DNA of 55,528 nucleotides, taken from NCBI GenBank assembly GCA_019637115.1, contig JAHBWH010000035.1, positions 1 through 55,528 on the forward strand. The letters are read 5' to 3'. The DNA comes from Myxococcales bacterium (GTDB taxonomy: Bacteria > Myxococcota_A > Polyangia > Polyangiales > Houyiibacteriaceae). Each line of letters opens with the position of its first letter. Within the stretch, counting starts at the first letter, position 1. Shown here one piece after another: positions 18,759-27,906 of this stretch. The notes beneath the pieces were generated by a model. The model made no database searches, had not been told where the DNA came from, and was given only the letters and a program-made list of their open reading frames with translations. The position numbers were made by a program, and so were the translations under genes.

Positions 18759-21011
18759 ATGATCCGAAAAGACGAGGCGCTCGCCTATCACCGCGAGGGT
18801 CGGCCCGGGAAGATCGAGGTCGTCCCGACGAAGTCCGTCAGCACCCAGCGCGATCTCGCGCTCGCCTACTCACCCGGCGTGGCCGAGCCTTGCCGGGCGA
18901 TCGCGGACGATCCCTCGCAGGCCGACCTGCTCACCGCCCGTCGCAACCTCGTCGCGGTCGTGACGAACGGCACCGCCGTGCTGGGCCTCGGGGACATTGG
19001 GCCGCTCGCGTCCAAGCCGGTGATGGAAGGCAAGGCGCTGCTCTTCAAGCGCTTCGCCGACATCGACGTCTTCGATCTGGAGGTCGACGCGAGCGATCCC
19101 GAGCGCTTCATCGAGGTCGTCGCGGCGCTCGAGCCGACCTTCGGGGGCATCAACCTCGAGGACATCAAGGCGCCGGAGTGTTTCCACATCGAGACGGAGC
19201 TGCAGCGCCGGATGCGCATCCCCGTGATGCACGACGACCAGCATGGTACGGCGATCATCAGCGCCGCGGCGCTGACGAACGCGGCGGAGCTGCAGGGGAA
19301 GTCGCTCGACGCGCTGCGCGTGACCTGTGTCGGGGCGGGAGCCGCGGCGATGGGGTGCTTGCGGCTCTGGGCGCGGCTTGGGGTGCGACCCGAGAACGTG
19401 ACCTTGGTCGACCTGGACGGCGTCGTGCACGCCGATCGCGAGGGGCTGGACGAGACACGCGCGGCCTTCGCGCGGCCAGCCGACGACCCGAGGCGGACGC
19501 TCGGGGATGCCATCGAGGGCGCGGACGTGCTCCTGGGCCTCTCGGCAGGTGGGATCGTCAGCGAGGCGATGGTGCGCTCGATGGCGCCGCGCCCGATCGT
19601 CTTCGCGCTCGCCAACCCCGACCCCGAGATCGGCTACGACGCGGCGCGCCGCGCGCGGCCGGACGCGATCGTAGGCACTGGGCGGAGCGACTACCCGAAC
19701 CAGGTCAACAACGTCCTCGGCTTCCCCTACATCTTCCGCGGCGCGCTCGACGTCGGGGCGACGGCGATCACCGACGACATGAAGCTCGCGGCCTCGCGCG
19801 CGCTCGCGGCGCTCGCGCGCGAGGGCGTGACGGACGACGTGCTCGCGGCCTACGGAGGCGACGCGCTGAAGTTCGGACCGGACTACATCATCCCCAAGCC
19901 GATGGACGGACGGGTGCTGAGCTGGGTGGCGCCCGCGGTCGCCGAGGCCGCGATGAAGAGCGGCGTGGCGCGTCGCGCGGTCGACGTGGTCGCCTATCGG
20001 CAGGAGCTGCAGCGCAAGCTCAGCCCGACGCGGCGCGTGATGTGGCACGTCACGAGCCTCGCGCGCGCGAACCCGCGGCGGGTCGTCTTCCCCGAAGGCG
20101 AGGAGGACTCCATCCTCCGCGCGGCGGACATCCTCGCGCGCGATCACATCGCGTGGCCGGTGCTCATCGGGCGGCCGAACGTGATCCGGAGCCGGGCGGA
20201 GGAGCTCGGGGTCGATCTGCGCGGCGTGGAGCTCGTCGACCGAACGAACTGGCCGAACCTCGAGGCGTACGCGGAGGCCTATTGGCAGCTCCGGCAGCGC
20301 AAAGGCATCACGCGCGACCGCGCGAGGCGGCAGCTCGAGCAGAGCCGCACCTACTACGGGATGATGATGCTGCACGAGGGCGCGGTGGATGGGCTCGTCT
20401 GTGGCCTCACCTCGCCGTATCCGCGCACGATTCGCCCCGCGCTCGAGGTGGTCGGAGTCTCTCCCGGGGTGCAGCGCGCGTGCGGGTGTTATCTGGTGAT
20501 CGCGAAGGATGGGGTGAAGCTCTTCGCGGACACGACGATCAACATCGAGCCGGACGCGGAGACGCTCGCGGAGATCGCGACGCTGACCGCGGACCTCGCG
20601 AAGGAGCTGGGGCTCGCGCCGCGCGTCGCGATGCTGAGCTTCTCGAACTTCGGCGACGCGCCGCACGCGGAGTCCCGGAAGGTCGCGAAGGCGGTCGAGC
20701 TCGTGCGGCGGCGCCGGCCCGAGCTGCAGGTGGAGGGGGAGATGCAGGCGGACGTCGCGCTCCTCGAGAGCGCGCGGCGGCCCTATCCCTTCGCGCAGCT
20801 CGACGGCGCCGCGAACGTGCTCGTCTTCCCGAGCCTGAGCGCGGGCAACATCGCGTACAAGCTCGTGAGCGCGCTCGGGAACGAGGTGATCGGCCCCATC
20901 GTGCTCGGCGTGCGCCGCCCGGTGAACGTGCTGCAGCAGGGCGCGAGCGTGGCCACGATCGTCCACGTCGCGACCCTGACGGTCGCGCAGGCCATCCGGC
21001 ATCCCGCATAG
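18759..21011 (+). CDS. maeB: NADP-dependent malic enzyme with phosphotransacetylase-like C-terminal domain
   Basis: A 750-aa enzyme converting malate to pyruvate and CO2 with reduction of NADP, giving NADPH and linking the TCA cycle to pyruvate. The malic domain (about 1-160) has [31 protein letters not shown] and [12 protein letters not shown]. The NAD(P) domain (about 165-420) contains [13 protein letters not shown]. From about 430 there is a phosphate-acetyltransferase-like domain ([47 protein letters not shown]) that in MaeB homologues regulates rather than catalyses. Length fits the MaeB class. The gene is monocistronic and convergent with the PNGase-like gene. Confidence 0.96.
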   Translation: MIRKDEALAYHREGRPGKIEVVPTKSVSTQRDLALAYSPGVAEPCRAIADDPSQADLLTARRNLVAVVTNGTAVLGLGDIGPLASKPVMEGKALLFKRFADIDVFDLEVDASDPERFIEVVAALEPTFGGINLEDIKAPECFHIETELQRRMRIPVMHDDQHGTAIISAAALTNAAELQGKSLDALRVTCVGAGAAAMGCLRLWARLGVRPENVTLVDLDGVVHADREGLDETRAAFARPADDPRRTLGDAIEGADVLLGLSAGGIVSEAMVRSMAPRPIVFALANPDPEIGYDAARRARPDAIVGTGRSDYPNQVNNVLGFPYIFRGALDVGATAITDDMKLAASRALAALAREGVTDDVLAAYGGDALKFGPDYIIPKPMDGRVLSWVAPAVAEAAMKSGVARRAVDVVAYRQELQRKLSPTRRVMWHVTSLARANPRRVVFPEGEEDSILRAADILARDHIAWPVLIGRPNVIRSRAEELGVDLRGVELVDRTNWPNLEAYAEAYWQLRQRKGITRDRARRQLEQSRTYYGMMMLHEGAVDGLVCGLTSPYPRTIRPALEVVGVSPGVQRACGCYLVIAKDGVKLFADTTINIEPDAETLAEIATLTADLAKELGLAPRVAMLSFSNFGDAPHAESRKVAKAVELVRRRRPELQVEGEMQADVALLESARRPYPFAQLDGAANVLVFPSLSAGNIAYKLVSALGNEVIGPIVLGVRRPVNVLQQGASVATIVHVATLTVAQAIRHPA

Positions 21012-21045
21012 AGCGCGCTCCGCCGCGCCCACCCGGACTCCATCG

Positions 21046-22707
21046 TCAGCGATAGAACACGAGCCACGCGCTCAGGCTGATGTCGGCGCGGTAGCCGTCG
21101 GGATCCGTCACGACGGGCACGTAGGGGATCGTCCCCGCGAGCCCAGCCTCGTACGTGAGCACGCGCTCGCCCTCGCGACCGAGCGCGGCCGAGAGGTCGG
21201 CGCGCCAAGGCGACACGTCGTGGCCGGGGCACCAGCCCGCGCGGCCGAAAGGCCAGGTGCCGAACTGGTTGGGCACGACGCCCTCGTCGAGCATGTCGAG
21301 GCAACCCCTCGGCCGGCCCGCGCGCTCGTGCGTGAGCACGATCGCTGGGTCGCCATCGAGCGAGAAGTGATGCGTGTGGTTGCAGAACTCGGCGCAGTTC
21401 GACGCCTCGGCGCCGAAGCCGTGGCCCGTGATCAGCGTGACGAGCTCCACGCGCGTCGCGCCGGCCGGTGGCGTGAAGCGGACGGGCGCCTGCGCCTCGT
21501 TGTACGCCTCGTCGAAGCGACCTCCGCGGAAGACCGGCGTCGCGGCGACCGGGCGCTCGCCCTTGCCGCGGTTCGAGAAGCGGAGGCGCAGATCGAGGAC
21601 GTAGCGGCGGTCGACCGACTCCTCCGTCGTCCGTGTCACGCTGCCGTCCCAGCGGAGCCGGCGCGCGCCGCCCTCGCCCAGCAGCGCGAGCGCGTGGGTG
21701 ATGTCCGTGACCCAGCGGCCTTCGCGTCCGTAGGTCGTGATCCACCGTGCGAGCTCGACGTCGCAGCCCTCCTCGTCGCAGAGCCGCAGCGTGGCCAACC
21801 GGTCCCACTCCCAGCAGCGGCTCTGGTCGTGGTCGTCGCAGCTCGTCGTGAGATCGACCTCGAGCGTGTCGAAGGTCGCGAGCGTGGCGGCGTCCGGCAG
21901 CGTCACCGTGGCCTCGGCGCCGGTGTCGTCGCCCCAGCCGCCGCCTGCGCGTGCGCCGTCGAAGACGACGACCTCGGTCACGCCGTGCGTCGCGTCGAGC
22001 GCCGCCAGGCGCGCGTCCCTCGCGTGCTCGGCGTTCCACGCCCGCGCCTCGAAGGCGAGATAGTAGAGTTCCGCGGCGCCGACCCCAGCGGTCGGCGCGG
22101 TGAGCAACCCCGCGTCGCGCCAGCGCTGCATGCGGTCGACCCCGAAGCCGAAGGTGCCGCGCTCGCGGATGCGCTCGCCGAGCGCCCCCTCGAGCGTCTG
22201 GGCGCGCTCGGCGACGAAGTGCAGGCGCGCGCGCCAGGGCAGCAGATCCGGGCGCGCCTCGAAGAGCGCGGCGAAGCGACCCTCGAGGACGCGGACGTGG
22301 TCGACGACGTCCGCGCCCTCACCCGCAGCCACGAAGACGAGCTGCACGTTCGGCGGGAGCTCCTCGAAGAGCCACTCGAGGTTCGAGCCGCGCCAGAGTC
22401 GTTCGGCGTAGGCGTTGCCCGGCACGAAGAGCGAGAAGAGGAAGACGTCCTCGCCCGTCCACGACGCTTCGAAGTCGAGCGCGCCGTCGAGCGTCGGGGC
22501 GACGAAGGGGCCCACGCGATCGTGGCTGCGCGGGCCGTAGGGGCCCGGGTGGAAAGCCGGGCCAGCGTCCGGTTCGGTCGCGGCGTCGAGGCCCGCGTCG
22601 AGCTCGCTCGCGTCAGGCGAGGAGCCGTCATCGTCGCCGCACCCCGAGCCGAGCGCGAGCACGGAGAGCGCGCACCCCACCATCACCCGACCCAGTCGCT
22701 TCGTCAT
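21046..22707 (-). CDS. PNGase F-like peptide-N-glycosidase domain lipoprotein
   Basis: A 553-aa protein with a lipoprotein signal (LALGSGC) and an Asp/Ala linker. The second half resembles peptide-N4-(N-acetyl-beta-glucosaminyl)asparagine amidase F. It has a Cys-bounded CDDHDQSRCWEWDRLATLRL segment, RWITTYGREGRWVTDIT, then ITGHGFGAEASNCAEFCNHT with HHFSLDG, and NQFGTWPFGRAGWCPGHDV, matching the second beta-sandwich of PNGase F. Such enzymes remove N-glycans from glycoproteins. The N-terminal 200 residues are an extra domain of unknown role. A membrane-tethered deglycosidase would suit a predatory or saprophytic myxobacterium; activity and exact catalytic residues are inferred. It is divergent from purH. 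Confidence 0.78.
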   Translation of the reverse strand: MTKRLGRVMVGCALSVLALGSGCGDDDGSSPDASELDAGLDAATEPDAGPAFHPGPYGPRSHDRVGPFVAPTLDGALDFEASWTGEDVFLFSLFVPGNAYAERLWRGSNLEWLFEELPPNVQLVFVAAGEGADVVDHVRVLEGRFAALFEARPDLLPWRARLHFVAERAQTLEGALGERIRERGTFGFGVDRMQRWRDAGLLTAPTAGVGAAELYYLAFEARAWNAEHARDARLAALDATHGVTEVVVFDGARAGGGWGDDTGAEATVTLPDAATLATFDTLEVDLTTSCDDHDQSRCWEWDRLATLRLCDEEGCDVELARWITTYGREGRWVTDITHALALLGEGGARRLRWDGSVTRTTEESVDRRYVLDLRLRFSNRGKGERPVAATPVFRGGRFDEAYNEAQAPVRFTPPAGATRVELVTLITGHGFGAEASNCAEFCNHTHHFSLDGDPAIVLTHERAGRPRGCLDMLDEGVVPNQFGTWPFGRAGWCPGHDVSPWRADLSAALGREGERVLTYEAGLAGTIPYVPVVTDPDGYRADISLSAWLVFYR

Positions 22708-22893
22708 CGAAACGTGTTCTAGTCGCGAAGCGGCCTCGCGCCAGCACCCGCGGGGCGAAGAGCGGTCTGGGCCACCGCGGCAAGCAGGTTCGCCCTCGCG
22801 TCTGGAGCGCGAGGTCGGTCGCCAGGTGAGCCGACCGCGTGATCGGCTCGACGCCCCGTGCTAGCCCCGGGCCCGTACGCGCCAGCGCGCGTC

Positions 22894-22899
22894 AGGAGG
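22894..22899 (+). promoter_or_regulatory. Shine-Dalgarno of purH
   Basis: AGGAGG ends six bases before GTG 22906. It decides the GTG start of purH against an upstream in-frame GTG at 22858 that would add 16 residues with no family similarity. Confidence 0.8.
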
Positions 22900-22905
22900 T
22901 GTGGT

Positions 22906-24471
22906 GTGGCGAAGGTAGCGCGGGCTCTCATCTCGGTCTCCGACAAGACTGGCATCGTCGACCTCGCGAGGGGACTGGCGGCCGCGGGCGTCGAGATCCT
23001 CTCGACGGGTGGCACCGCCGCCGCGATGCGCGAGGCCGGCGTGCCCGTCGTGGACGTGAGCACGTACACGGAGTCACCCGAGGTGATGGACGGCCGCGTC
23101 AAGACCCTGCACCCCCGCGTGCACGGCGGCCTCTTGATGCGCGACCTCGACTCCGACCGCGCGGAGCTCGCGTCGCTCGGGGGCAAGCCGATCGACCTCG
23201 TGGTCGTGAACCTCTACCCCTTCGAGAACACCGTCGCGCGCGGCGCGGCGCACGACGAGATCATCGAGAACATCGACATCGGCGGCCCGTCGATGGTGCG
23301 CAGCGCCGCGAAGAACCACGCGCGCGTCACGGTCGTCACCGATCCGGCGGACTACGCCGAGGTGCTCGCCGCGCTGGAGGAGGGCCCGAGCGCGGCGCTG
23401 CGCGCGCGCCTCGCCGCGAAGGCCTTCGGCCACACCGCGGCGTACGACGGCGCGATCGCCGGCTACCTCACGAGCCTCGAGCAGGACGCCGAGGGCAAGG
23501 TCCGCCGCGCGCCCTTCCCCGGCACGCTCACGCTGCAGCTCGAGAAGGCGTACGACGTCCGCTACGGGGAGAACCCGCACCAGAAGGGCGCATTCTACGT
23601 CGAGCGCGCGGCGGCGGTGGGCTCGCTCGCGCGCGCCGAGTCCGTCGGCGCGGGTGGCAAGGAGCTGAGCTTCAACAACCTCGTCGACGTCGACGCGGCG
23701 CTCGAGTGCGTGCGTGAGCTCGATCGCCCGGGCGCGGTCGTGGTCAAGCACACGAACCCCTGCGGCGTCGCGGTGGCCGACACGCTCGAGGCCGCCTACG
23801 TCGCGGCGCGCGAGGCGGACGCGTTGAGCGCCTTCGGTGGCATCGTGGCGCTCAACCGCGCGGTCGATCTCGCGACCGCCGATCGGCTCGCGGAGACCTT
23901 CCTCGAGTGCGTGATCGCGCCCTCGTACGAGCCGGACGCGCTCGAGCGCCTGCGCAAGAAGAGCCAGCTCCGCCTGCTCGCGCTCGGCGAGCTCGAGGCG
24001 GCCGACGCGCCGATGATGACCTTCAAGCGAGTCTCGGGCGGGCTGGTGGTCCAGGATCGTGACGCGACGGCGCGCGCGGAGGTCTCGAGCGGCCGCGTCG
24101 TCACGGCGCGCGCGCCCTCGGCCGAGGAGCTCGCCGCGCTCGAGCTCGCGTGGCGCGTCTGCAAGCACGTGAAGTCGAACGCGATCGTGCTCGCCAAGGG
24201 GAACGTGACGGTCGGCGTCGGCGCAGGGCAGATGTCGCGCGTGCTCGCCGTGGAGATCGCGGCCCAGAAGGCGGGCGAGCTCGCTCGCGGATCGGTCATG
24301 GCGTCGGACGCCTTCTTCCCTTTCCCCGACGGAGTCGAGGCGGCCGCGAAGGCGGGCGTGACCGCGATCGCGCAGCCGGGCGGAAGCAAGAAGGACGATG
24401 ACGTGATCGCGGCCGCCGATCGCGCGGGCATCGCAATGATCTTCACGGGCGTGCGGCACTTCCGCCACTGA
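22906..24471 (+). CDS. purH: Bifunctional AICAR formyltransferase / IMP cyclohydrolase
   Basis: A 521-aa enzyme of the last two steps of IMP synthesis: formyl transfer from 10-formyl-THF to AICAR, then ring closure to IMP. The N-terminal cyclohydrolase domain (MGS-like, about 1-195) has [41 protein letters not shown] and [16 protein letters not shown]. The transformylase domain follows with [12 protein letters not shown] and [13 protein letters not shown] (catalytic Lys-His), ending in a family-typical [12 protein letters not shown]. The GTG start is supported by AGGAGG. It sits 42 bp upstream of purD in the same direction. Confidence 0.97.
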   Translation: MAKVARALISVSDKTGIVDLARGLAAAGVEILSTGGTAAAMREAGVPVVDVSTYTESPEVMDGRVKTLHPRVHGGLLMRDLDSDRAELASLGGKPIDLVVVNLYPFENTVARGAAHDEIIENIDIGGPSMVRSAAKNHARVTVVTDPADYAEVLAALEEGPSAALRARLAAKAFGHTAAYDGAIAGYLTSLEQDAEGKVRRAPFPGTLTLQLEKAYDVRYGENPHQKGAFYVERAAAVGSLARAESVGAGGKELSFNNLVDVDAALECVRELDRPGAVVVKHTNPCGVAVADTLEAAYVAAREADALSAFGGIVALNRAVDLATADRLAETFLECVIAPSYEPDALERLRKKSQLRLLALGELEAADAPMMTFKRVSGGLVVQDRDATARAEVSSGRVVTARAPSAEELAALELAWRVCKHVKSNAIVLAKGNVTVGVGAGQMSRVLAVEIAAQKAGELARGSVMASDAFFPFPDGVEAAAKAGVTAIAQPGGSKKDDDVIAAADRAGIAMIFTGVRHFRH

Positions 24472-24513
24472 CTTCCCGTTGAAGAACGGAGCGCCGAGCC
24501 GAAGGAGCGCGAG

Positions 24514-25794
24514 ATGACGAAGCGAGTGCTGATCGTGGGGGGCGGCGCGCGCGAGCACGCGCTCGCGTGGCGTTTCTCGCGCGAGGGCGCGGAGGTGCAC
24601 GCGGCGCCGGGCAACGCGGGCATCGCGGAGGTGGGCGCGGTCCACCCGGTCGCGGCGGACGACCTCGAGGGGCAGGTCGCGCTCGCCAAGCGTGTCGGCG
24701 CGACGCTCGTCGTGGTCGGGCCCGAGGCGCCGCTCGTGCTCGGCCTGGTCGACGCGCTGCAGGCCGAGGGCATCGCGGCGTTCGGACCCTCGAAGGCCGC
24801 GGCGCGGCTCGAGGGCAGCAAGGCGTTCTCGAAGGACTTCATGGCGCGCCACGGCATCCCGACCGCGGGCTACCGGGTCTTCGACGACGCCGACGCGGCG
24901 AGCGCGTATGTCCGCGACGCCGGGCGTCCGCTCGTCATCAAGGCCGACGGGCTCGCGGCCGGCAAGGGTGTCGTCGTCGCGAAGGACGCGGACGAGGCGC
25001 TCGCCGCCATCGATCGCTTCGCGCGCGACAGGGAGCTCGGCGACGCGGGCGCGAGGCTCGTCGTCGAAGAGACGCTGGTTGGCGAAGAGGTCAGCTTCCA
25101 CGTCGTCGCCGACGGGACGCGCTACGTGGCGCTCGCGCCCGCGCAGGATCACAAGCGCGCGCTCGAGGGCGATCGCGGGCCGAACACGGGAGGAATGGGC
25201 GCGTTCTCGCCGCCCCCCGTCGTCTCGCCCGCGCTGGAACGCGCGATCCTCGAGGAGATCGTCGAGCCGACCTTGCGCGGCTGCGCGGCGGAGGGCTTCC
25301 CCTTCCGCGGGGCGCTCTTCGTGGGGCTGATGATCACGGGGGAGGGCGCGGACCGGAAGGCGCAGGTGCTCGAGTACAACACCCGCTTCGGTGACCCGGA
25401 GACGGAGTGCCTGATGACCCGCTGGGGTGGCTCGGCGCTCGCGCTCTTCGACGGCTCGGCGAAGGGCGACCTACAGGGCGTCGAGACCGAGTGGGACGCG
25501 CCGGCGTCGCTCTGCGTCGTGCTGGCGAGCGAGGGCTACCCAGGGGCATACCCGAAGGGGCGAGCGATCGAGGGACTCGATCGCGCGGCCGAGGTGCCGG
25601 GCGTGACGGTCTTCCACGCGGGCACCAAGCGCGACGGAGACCGCTTCGTGACGGCCGGCGGCCGCGTGCTCACCGTGACCGCGGTCGGGGCGACCCTCCG
25701 CGAGGCGGCGGACCGCGCCTACGCCGCGGCCGATCGCATCCACTTCGAGGGCATGCACCTGCGGCGCGACATCGGCTGGCGCGCGCTGGGCTGA
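24514..25794 (+). CDS. purD: Phosphoribosylamine--glycine ligase (GAR synthetase)
   Basis: A 426-aa ATP-grasp enzyme joining phosphoribosylamine and glycine to form GAR in purine synthesis. The N-domain begins VLIVGGGAREHALAW and includes VGPEAPLVLGLVDAL. The ATP-grasp part has VIKADGLAAGKGVVVAK, PAQDHKRALEGDRGPNTGGM and EYNTRFGDPETE (metal ligands). Length and motif order are standard. It follows purH by 42 bp, a common purH-purD operon. Downstream lies a long hexamer repeat tract rather than another pur gene. Confidence 0.97.
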   Translation: MTKRVLIVGGGAREHALAWRFSREGAEVHAAPGNAGIAEVGAVHPVAADDLEGQVALAKRVGATLVVVGPEAPLVLGLVDALQAEGIAAFGPSKAAARLEGSKAFSKDFMARHGIPTAGYRVFDDADAASAYVRDAGRPLVIKADGLAAGKGVVVAKDADEALAAIDRFARDRELGDAGARLVVEETLVGEEVSFHVVADGTRYVALAPAQDHKRALEGDRGPNTGGMGAFSPPPVVSPALERAILEEIVEPTLRGCAAEGFPFRGALFVGLMITGEGADRKAQVLEYNTRFGDPETECLMTRWGGSALALFDGSAKGDLQGVETEWDAPASLCVVLASEGYPGAYPKGRAIEGLDRAAEVPGVTVFHAGTKRDGDRFVTAGGRVLTVTAVGATLREAADRAYAAADRIHFEGMHLRRDIGWRALG

Positions 25795-25796
25795 GC

Positions 25797-26057
25797 TCGG
25801 ACTCGACTCGACTCAGACGCCGACGCGGGCTCGGACTGGGCTCGGGCTGGGCTCAGACTCGGACTCGGCCTCGGCCTCGGACTCGGGCTCGGGCTCGGAC
25901 TCGGACTCGGACTCGGCCTCGGACTCGGGCTCGGACTCGGACTCGGACTCGGACTCGGACTCGGGCTCGGACTCGGACTGGGCTCGGGCTGGGCTCGGGC
26001 TGGGCCGGGCTGGACTCGGACTCGGACTCGGAGGCGGGAGGTGGACTCGGAGGTGGA
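25797..26057. repeat. Hexanucleotide tandem tract (GGACTC/GGGCTC family)
   Basis: About 260 bp is built almost wholly from six-base units GGACTC, GGGCTC, GGCCTC and GGGCTG, right after the purD stop. Because six is a multiple of three, several frames stay open (SPSPSP and SESESE on the minus strand, RTRTRT on plus), but none has a credible start or domain. The interval 25795-26237 contains only this tract and the control region of the next operon. Confidence 0.88.
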
Positions 26058-26130
26058 CTCGGGGGTCAACCCGGCCGCCTTCGCGCGACCTGCTCGTCCG
26101 CCGGCGGAGGTCGAATTCGCGCGGAAACTC

Positions 26131-26200
26131 CAAGTCGCAATGAAAACGACTTGCAACTTCGCAAGTCGCCGCTACGCTCGCGCTATCGAAAATCGTTTTC
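26131..26200 (+). promoter_or_regulatory. Control region with Fur-box-like site and inverted repeats
   Basis: This AT-richer stretch lies 40-110 bp before the DUF4856 ATG (26238). It holds (a) GAAAATCGTTTTC at 26188-26200, an inverted repeat GAAAA-N3-TTTTC whose complement TGAAAACGATTTTCG (extended to 26201) agrees with the 7-1-7 Fur consensus at 11 of 15 positions by my count; (b) the same TGAAAACGA core on the plus strand at 26141; (c) a perfect 8-bp inverted repeat CGACTTGC/GCAAGTCG with a 6-bp spacer at 26147-26168; (d) a further CAAGTCG at 26131. Iron-dependent repression of the downstream operon is the inference. Confidence 0.55.
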
Positions 26201-26237
26201 AAGAGCGCCCGTGCGCGCCAACGAGCGAACCCTACCC

Positions 26238-27776
26238 ATGCGCACATCCTTCAAGCTCACCCTCCCTCTCTTCGTGGCCCTGGCGTTGGCCGGCTGTGGT
26301 GACGACGACACCCCCGGCGTCGACGGAGGGCCTGGCCTCGACGGCGGGCCTGGCCTCGACGGCGGCCTCGACACGGACGCGAGCGTCGACGAGTGCGACG
26401 CGGAAGCCAACGAAGCCTCGTACTCGTTCGGCAGCCAGTTCGTCGAGGGCGCGAGCAGCGTGGCCTACGACGGCCAGACGCTTCGCCACGTCCTGATCCT
26501 CGAGCTGCAGCGCTTCATCCAGCGGCTGACGACGGTGATCGACGGGCCCGATGCGACCTTCGACACGGCCGAGAACATCCTGGCCGGGCTCAACTACTAC
26601 TTCGAGTTCGATGGCGACTCGGACGGTGACGAGCCGCACGGCATCGTGACGATGCCCGAGACGCTGCAGCGGACCTTCAACGACGTCTCGAGCGGCAAGC
26701 AGATCGTCGACAAGCTCGCGGGCAACGATCCCTCCACCGACCACCGGAACTGGACCACGGGTGACTTCCGGGGCTGGAGCAGCCCCGTCGGCGGCTCCAC
26801 CCCGACCACGCCCGAGACGCTCGTGCGTGCGTGGTTTGCGCTGCTCGCCGAGCGCGGGCAGGCGCGCGCCGAAGGCGCCGTCAGCATGGGGCCCGGCGGC
26901 GAGTCGCTCCCGGTGCACGTCACGCCAGAGGGCCTCGACCTCGATCAGCTCATCCAGAAGTTCCTCGTGATGGGCGTGGCGTTCAGCCAGGGCACCGACG
27001 ACTACCTCGACGACGACGTGCCGAACAAGGGCCTGCTCTCTCCCAACACCCGCGACGGCGAACGCTCCTGGACGATCCTCGCGCACCAATGGGACGAGGG
27101 CTTCGGCTACTTCGGCGCGGCGCGCGACTACGACCTCTACACCGACGACGAGATCGCCGGACGTGGCGGCCGCGAGGGCTGGAGCGCGGGTTACCACGAC
27201 ACGAACGGCGACTGCCGCATCGACCTCCTCTCGGAGATGAACTTCGCGGGCGCGGTCAACGCAGCACGACGCGATCGTGGCGCGACGTCAGGCATGGTCG
27301 ACCTCACGGGCGACGCCTACGGCGCCTTCCTCGCGGGTCGGCAGCTCATCCAGAGCGTCGAAGGGGACCTCACCCCCGCGCAGCTCGACGAGCTCCGCGG
27401 CTATCGCGACACCGCGGTCGGCGCGTGGGAGCGCGCCTACTCGGCGACCGTCGTCCACTACATCAACGACACCCTCGGCGATATGGAGGCCTTCGGCACC
27501 GACTCCTACTCGTTCCTCGACCACGCCAAGCACTGGGCCGAGATGAAGGGCTTCGCGCTCGGGCTGCAGTTCAACCCGCGCTCGCCGCTGAACGCGATGG
27601 TCGACGGAGGCACCGAGACGCTCTTCGAGCGCTTCCACGCGCTCGTCGGGGACGCGCCGGTGCTCGCGACCGCCGACGAAGCGGACATCACGGCCTATCG
27701 CGCCGCGCTCCTCGAGGCCCGCGACCTGCTCCAGGCGGCGTACGGCTTCCGCGCCGAGGACGTGGCGAGCTGGTGA
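26238..27776 (+). CDS. DUF4856-family lipoprotein
   Basis: A 512-aa secreted lipoprotein. The signal MRTSFKLTLPLFVALALAGC ends in a clean lipobox and is followed by a GDDD and DGGPGL linker. The mature domain matches my memory of the DUF4856 family: NEASYSFGSQFVEGASSVAYDGQT, LRHVLILELQRFIQ, KGLLSPNTRDGERSWTILAHQWDEGFGYFGAARDY, HTNGDCRIDLLSEMNFAGA-like, then SFLDHAKHWAEMKGFALGLQFNPRSP (each phrase quoted in part). The family commonly neighbours imelysin and TonB-dependent receptor genes, as here. An iron- or metal-related periplasmic or outer-membrane role is inferred; the biochemical function is unknown. ATG 26238 is chosen because the signal peptide starts there. The frame extends upstream through repeat DNA, which I reject. 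Confidence 0.87.
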   Translation: MRTSFKLTLPLFVALALAGCGDDDTPGVDGGPGLDGGPGLDGGLDTDASVDECDAEANEASYSFGSQFVEGASSVAYDGQTLRHVLILELQRFIQRLTTVIDGPDATFDTAENILAGLNYYFEFDGDSDGDEPHGIVTMPETLQRTFNDVSSGKQIVDKLAGNDPSTDHRNWTTGDFRGWSSPVGGSTPTTPETLVRAWFALLAERGQARAEGAVSMGPGGESLPVHVTPEGLDLDQLIQKFLVMGVAFSQGTDDYLDDDVPNKGLLSPNTRDGERSWTILAHQWDEGFGYFGAARDYDLYTDDEIAGRGGREGWSAGYHDTNGDCRIDLLSEMNFAGAVNAARRDRGATSGMVDLTGDAYGAFLAGRQLIQSVEGDLTPAQLDELRGYRDTAVGAWERAYSATVVHYINDTLGDMEAFGTDSYSFLDHAKHWAEMKGFALGLQFNPRSPLNAMVDGGTETLFERFHALVGDAPVLATADEADITAYRAALLEARDLLQAAYGFRAEDVASW

Positions 27777-27786
27777 CCGCCGGAGC

Positions 27787-27808
27787 GGGGCCGGCGAGCG
27801 CCGGCCCC
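27787..27808 (+). terminator. GC hairpin after the DUF4856 gene
   Basis: Perfect 9-bp arms GGGGCCGGC/GCCGGCCCC with a GAGC loop begin 11 bases after the stop at 27776. There is no U-tract, so it may be a partial terminator or an RNA-stabilising stem that sets the ratio of the first gene to the rest of the operon. Confidence 0.6.
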
Positions 27809-27906
27809 TCTCCGTGACGGCGCCGCCGCAGCCCGTGACCGACCCGAACCGCCCGGCCTAGCTCGCCTCCCTTTCCCTCCCTCTTCTGCTACCTCACGGC
27901 CCCGCC

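Noticed and set aside
25407-26237. In-frame extension upstream of the DUF4856 start
   Set aside because: It runs through purD in the wrong frame and through the hexamer tract (RTRTRT); the lipoprotein signal begins only at 26238.
25813-26247. Minus-strand ORF with SESESE repeats
   Set aside because: It is the hexamer tract in another frame with no start context or conserved part.
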